The position numbers were made by a program, and so were the translations under genes. Positions 61,647 to 64,000 of a DNA stretch of 64,000 bases are shown piece by piece. The notes beneath the pieces were generated by a model. That model was not told the DNA's origin. It saw nothing but the letters and a program-made list of their open reading frames with translations, and made no database searches. The first letter of the stretch is position 1; each line of letters starts with the position of its first letter. The stretch is from Prevotella sp. (GTDB lineage: Bacteria; Bacteroidota; Bacteroidia; Bacteroidales; Bacteroidaceae), in NCBI GenBank assembly GCA_017618275.1, contig JAFZUS010000028.1, positions 1 to 64,000 of the forward strand. The letters run 5' to 3'.

Positions 61647-61678
61647 AAGAAGTGGTTGCCATTTGGCAACCACTTCTT
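61647..61678. terminator. Bidirectional intrinsic terminator
   Basis: AAGAAGTGGTTGCC and GGCAACCACTTCTT form a perfect 14-bp stem around ATTT, between the converging reductase and tRNA genes; A and T tracts on each side are short. Confidence 0.75.
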
Positions 61679-61699
61679 GCTAAAAGCCTCTTGCTGTTG

Positions 61700-61772
61700 T
61701 CGGGATGAGGCGACTCGAACGCCCGACCCCTACGTCCCGAACGTAGTGCGCTACCAACTGCGCTACATCCCG
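61700..61772 (-). tRNA. tRNA-Pro (anticodon CGG)
   Basis: Reads CGGGATG acceptor, GCGC D-stem, anticodon arm CTACG-TTCGGGA-CGTAG with CGG at positions 34-36, T-arm GGGCG-TTCGAGT-CGCCT, and CATCCCG plus discriminator A. CCA is not encoded. A -7 box lies 43 nt upstream, and the leader can form a hairpin (61773-61800). Confidence 0.95.
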
Positions 61773-61814
61773 CAATTGCTTCAGTAATGAAGCGCAATTG
61801 GCTTTTAGCGGCTG

Positions 61815-61822
61815 CAAAGGTA
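61815..61822 (-). promoter_or_regulatory. -7 box of tRNA-Pro
   Basis: TACCTTTG on the minus strand. Between it and the tRNA lies CAATTGCTTCA-GTAA-TGAAGCGCAATTG (61773-61800), a hairpin in the tRNA leader that may guide 5' processing. Confidence 0.5.
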
Positions 61823-61831
61823 CGAATTTTA

Positions 61832-61860
61832 GTTGAGAGTTGAGAGTTGAGAGTTGATAA
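61832..61860. repeat. Solo 7-bp repeat, GAGAGTT type
   Basis: AGTTGAG repeated four times, ending ATAATTTAC, between tRNA-Pro and the end of the lipoprotein gene. The same unit length as the TAATTAG arms, with a different sequence. Confidence 0.6.
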
Positions 61861-61881
61861 TTTACTACACGTTGACGTTTT

Positions 61882-63954
61882 TTAACGATGCTGACGGTAG
61901 TATTTGCGGAACTGATCGTACTCATCACATTTGCGGATATAGTCTTCCTCCGGCTGGTCACCTGTCAGTTCGTAGAGGGCCTGATAGGCACGGTACTGCG
62001 GGGCACTCGGATTGTATTTATTTACATAATCAGCCTTATCAGAATCCCATACTTTGTCAGTCCACAGGTTCTTGTTGATTTCGCCATAGAATACAACGCC
62101 GTAGAGTTCACGGTAGCCCATGGCGAAGAGGGCCTTGCGCTTCAGGGCTGGATCGGATGACGTGGCTACTTTCTGAAGCATCTCTAAGGCCTTTTTGTCA
62201 AAGTCGACCTCATTGACACTCACATTGTCGTAGATACCTTTGGCGCTGTGCAACAGCCACCAGCAGTCGCCGTGGATACTGGCCTGGGCATAGTAGACGG
62301 CGAGGTTATAGCAACGCTGGTCGTATGCTTTGCCTTTCAGGAGATTGAGTGAACCTTCCATCATCTGCATCTCTTTACAGAAGTCGAGTTTGATGTGCTT
62401 CCACCACTTTAGGTCTTTCTCCCAGAGTTCATTGGTGTTCACCCACTGGCGCTTCATCCATGGCTCCACGTCATAGTGGCGGACGATGGAATAGTAACGG
62501 TATTCGCTTCCGTAGTGGTTGTTATAAAAAGAGATGGGGATATCCTTCAGCCATTGGATGGCTTTGTCCCACTGACAGAGACGCATGTACTTCGTGCCGA
62601 TAAGTTCGGAGAGCACGGTGTCGTTTTCGTGGAGGTTGGCCTTCAGGTATTTGTCGAGTTTGTTGTTGCCTGGGGTGTTGGTGTAGAAGAGGTATTTCTC
62701 GGTACTGCCCACATTGAGGGTATCGAGGTCGAAGCCGCTGCCTCCGCTTTTGAGGGCACGGCAGATGGCAGTAAGACGTATGGGGTTGGATCTGTAATGC
62801 GGCACGAGCACTTTGTTGGTGAGCCTGACCTCGACATCATCGAAGAAATCGTCGTTCACGGATTCTTTCTGCTTTTCCCTAAGCCAGACGAGTTCGTCGG
62901 CGATGTAGTCATCGAGAGCCTCGCTGGGCTTGGCCTGGGCGGCAGTAATATAGAGCATCAGCACGTGAGCGTTGTCTTTCATACGGGCCGTACCATCGAG
63001 TTTGACGGCTTCGAGGATGTCGTTGGCGGCTTCCTTCTTGTTGCCGGCGAGGAACTCCAACCAGGCCTTGGCACTCTTCCACATGACGGGACAGTCGGTC
63101 TTGCCCTCGCGAACCACCATCTCACAGAACTGCTGCATCTGCCAGGACTCCTGTTGGTTGATGTCGCGGATGAACTGCTTACCGATGGAACCTCCACCGC
63201 CCTCGACAGCATCGGCAGCCTCCTGAGCATTGTTCACGAAATCCTTCAGCAACCAGGGCAGAGCCTTCGAGGTAGGGTTCTGCTTATAGAACTGGCTGAT
63301 GGCGAGGTAGGAGCGCTTCTTGTAGAACTGTGTCATCAGACTCTCCTCGTCGTCCATCTCCGCAAAGAGTTCGGCAGCCTCGGCCTCACGACCTGTCTTG
63401 TAGAGGGCACCAGCATAGATGTTTTTCATCATATCCTTATAGACCGTCTCAATAAACTCGCTGGCGGTCTGTTCCCAGTAGGTGATGTTCTCTTGGTGCT
63501 GTCCCAGTATCATGTTACAGCGCATATAGAGCAGGGCGTGCTGGGAGCGCAACTTGGTCTTGGTCTTGCCAAGGGCGTATGTGCGAACGACTTGCAAGGT
63601 ACGCTTCTGACCGTCGAGGTCTTCCTTCGTGGGATAGTCCCACTCATATTGCTTGCGCTGTTCGATGTCGACACAGTCAAGATATTTCTGAAGGTTCTGT
63701 ATATAACTGACCATCAGGGCATCACCCTTCTGTTGGGCAGCCTTGATGACTTCGTCGGCATTGAACCAAAAATATTCCTCTGTTGAGCCGAGATAGGCCT
63801 TCCAGTTGTCGTTGCAGATCTTCTCCACGCGACTCTTGAAATTGTTGCCGACGAAGGGGCTGAACAGGTAATAGTTGTCTGTACCACCTCCGGCACAGGC
63901 AAGCATTGGCAGCGTCATGGCTGTCATCAGACTAATGATGATAAATCTCTTCAT
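61882..63954 (-). CDS. Large lipoprotein of unknown function
   Basis: A 690-aa protein with a lipoprotein signal (MKRFIIISLMTAMTLPMLAC, Cys 20). The mature part is mainly helical, rich in Tyr, Trp, Lys and Glu, with repeat-like helical pairs (for example ALYKTGREAEAAELFAEM and LLYITAAQAKPSEALDDYIADELV) that resemble TPR-type arrays. A central stretch mentions no catalytic motif. It should be anchored in the outer or inner membrane, facing the periplasm or surface. The family is not recognised; similar long lipoproteins are frequent in Bacteroidales. The promoter lies near or beyond the end of the window, so its upstream neighbours are not seen. Confidence 0.75.
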   Translation of the reverse strand: MKRFIIISLMTAMTLPMLACAGGGTDNYYLFSPFVGNNFKSRVEKICNDNWKAYLGSTEEYFWFNADEVIKAAQQKGDALMVSYIQNLQKYLDCVDIEQRKQYEWDYPTKEDLDGQKRTLQVVRTYALGKTKTKLRSQHALLYMRCNMILGQHQENITYWEQTASEFIETVYKDMMKNIYAGALYKTGREAEAAELFAEMDDEESLMTQFYKKRSYLAISQFYKQNPTSKALPWLLKDFVNNAQEAADAVEGGGGSIGKQFIRDINQQESWQMQQFCEMVVREGKTDCPVMWKSAKAWLEFLAGNKKEAANDILEAVKLDGTARMKDNAHVLMLYITAAQAKPSEALDDYIADELVWLREKQKESVNDDFFDDVEVRLTNKVLVPHYRSNPIRLTAICRALKSGGSGFDLDTLNVGSTEKYLFYTNTPGNNKLDKYLKANLHENDTVLSELIGTKYMRLCQWDKAIQWLKDIPISFYNNHYGSEYRYYSIVRHYDVEPWMKRQWVNTNELWEKDLKWWKHIKLDFCKEMQMMEGSLNLLKGKAYDQRCYNLAVYYAQASIHGDCWWLLHSAKGIYDNVSVNEVDFDKKALEMLQKVATSSDPALKRKALFAMGYRELYGVVFYGEINKNLWTDKVWDSDKADYVNKYNPSAPQYRAYQALYELTGDQPEEDYIRKCDEYDQFRKYYRQHR

Positions 63955-64000
63955 AGGTTTCTGGTTTATATCTGTTAATGTTTTCTTGGTCTAAATGATA

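Noticed and set aside
62476-63786. Long plus-strand open frame (436 codons) opposite the large lipoprotein gene
   Set aside because: It lies wholly antisense to a 690-aa frame with a clear lipoprotein signal, and its translation is low-complexity Val/Leu/Gly-rich without any motif.

Overview
The window looks like a piece of a Bacteroidales chromosome, most likely Prevotella or a close relative. Three things point there: promoters of the Bacteroidetes type (TTTG, about 20 nt, TAnnTTTG), fimbrillin-like lipoproteins, and a giant secreted protein with a type IX secretion (T9SS) C-terminal sorting domain. The genus is an inference; no rRNA or species marker is present.

Bases 1-42563 form one plus-strand surface-protein locus. 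The tail of one cut gene and two fimbrillin-like lipoprotein genes lead into five very large genes encoding Gly/Asn-rich repeat proteins built on a recurring V-[YF]-G-G-G-N signature: P1 (4292 aa, the only one with a T9SS sorting domain), P2 and P3 (1213 and 1179 aa, GLUG-type N-terminal half), P4 (1826 aa) and P5 (4330 aa). The layout recalls a type V pilus operon ending in a T9SS-exported adhesin. A HEPN/Abi-family gene sits between P2 and P3. Tandem repeats with an 11- or 22-bp period occur four times: at the 5' ends of P2 and P3, upstream of the Abi gene, and after P5. A terminator and the remnant of an Rpn-type transposase close the locus.

Bases 42900-54100 are mostly housekeeping genes: MgtC-like protein, GNAT enzyme, acyl-CoA synthetase, release factor 2, a four-helix-bundle protein, a small membrane protein, a CYTH enzyme, a VanZ-like protein, two tandem NSS transporters, a helix-hairpin-helix protein and a C1-family peptidase. 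Many gaps hold AT-rich arms of 7-bp repeats, often as inverted pairs; one pair encloses the four-helix-bundle gene.

Bases 54100-56290 are a small accessory island: dinD, a putative PD-(D/E)XK nuclease and an unknown 84-aa gene. Upstream of both dinD and the nuclease gene is the same module: a covarying hairpin transcribed away from the gene from its own canonical promoter, back to back with a gene promoter that carries a shared operator-like sequence. A third hairpin lies between them, and a possibly related promoter-plus-hairpin unit lies at the 3' end of the Abi gene. This is the best candidate in the window for an undescribed system.

Bases 56290-64000 carry a Nudix hydrolase with an in-frame palindromic insert, a SagB-type nitroreductase, tatA-tatC, a membrane polyferredoxin, a Tat-targeted aldo/keto reductase with ferredoxin-like cysteines, tRNA-Pro(CGG) and a large lipoprotein. 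The Tat genes, polyferredoxin and Tat-targeted reductase are plausibly one functional unit.
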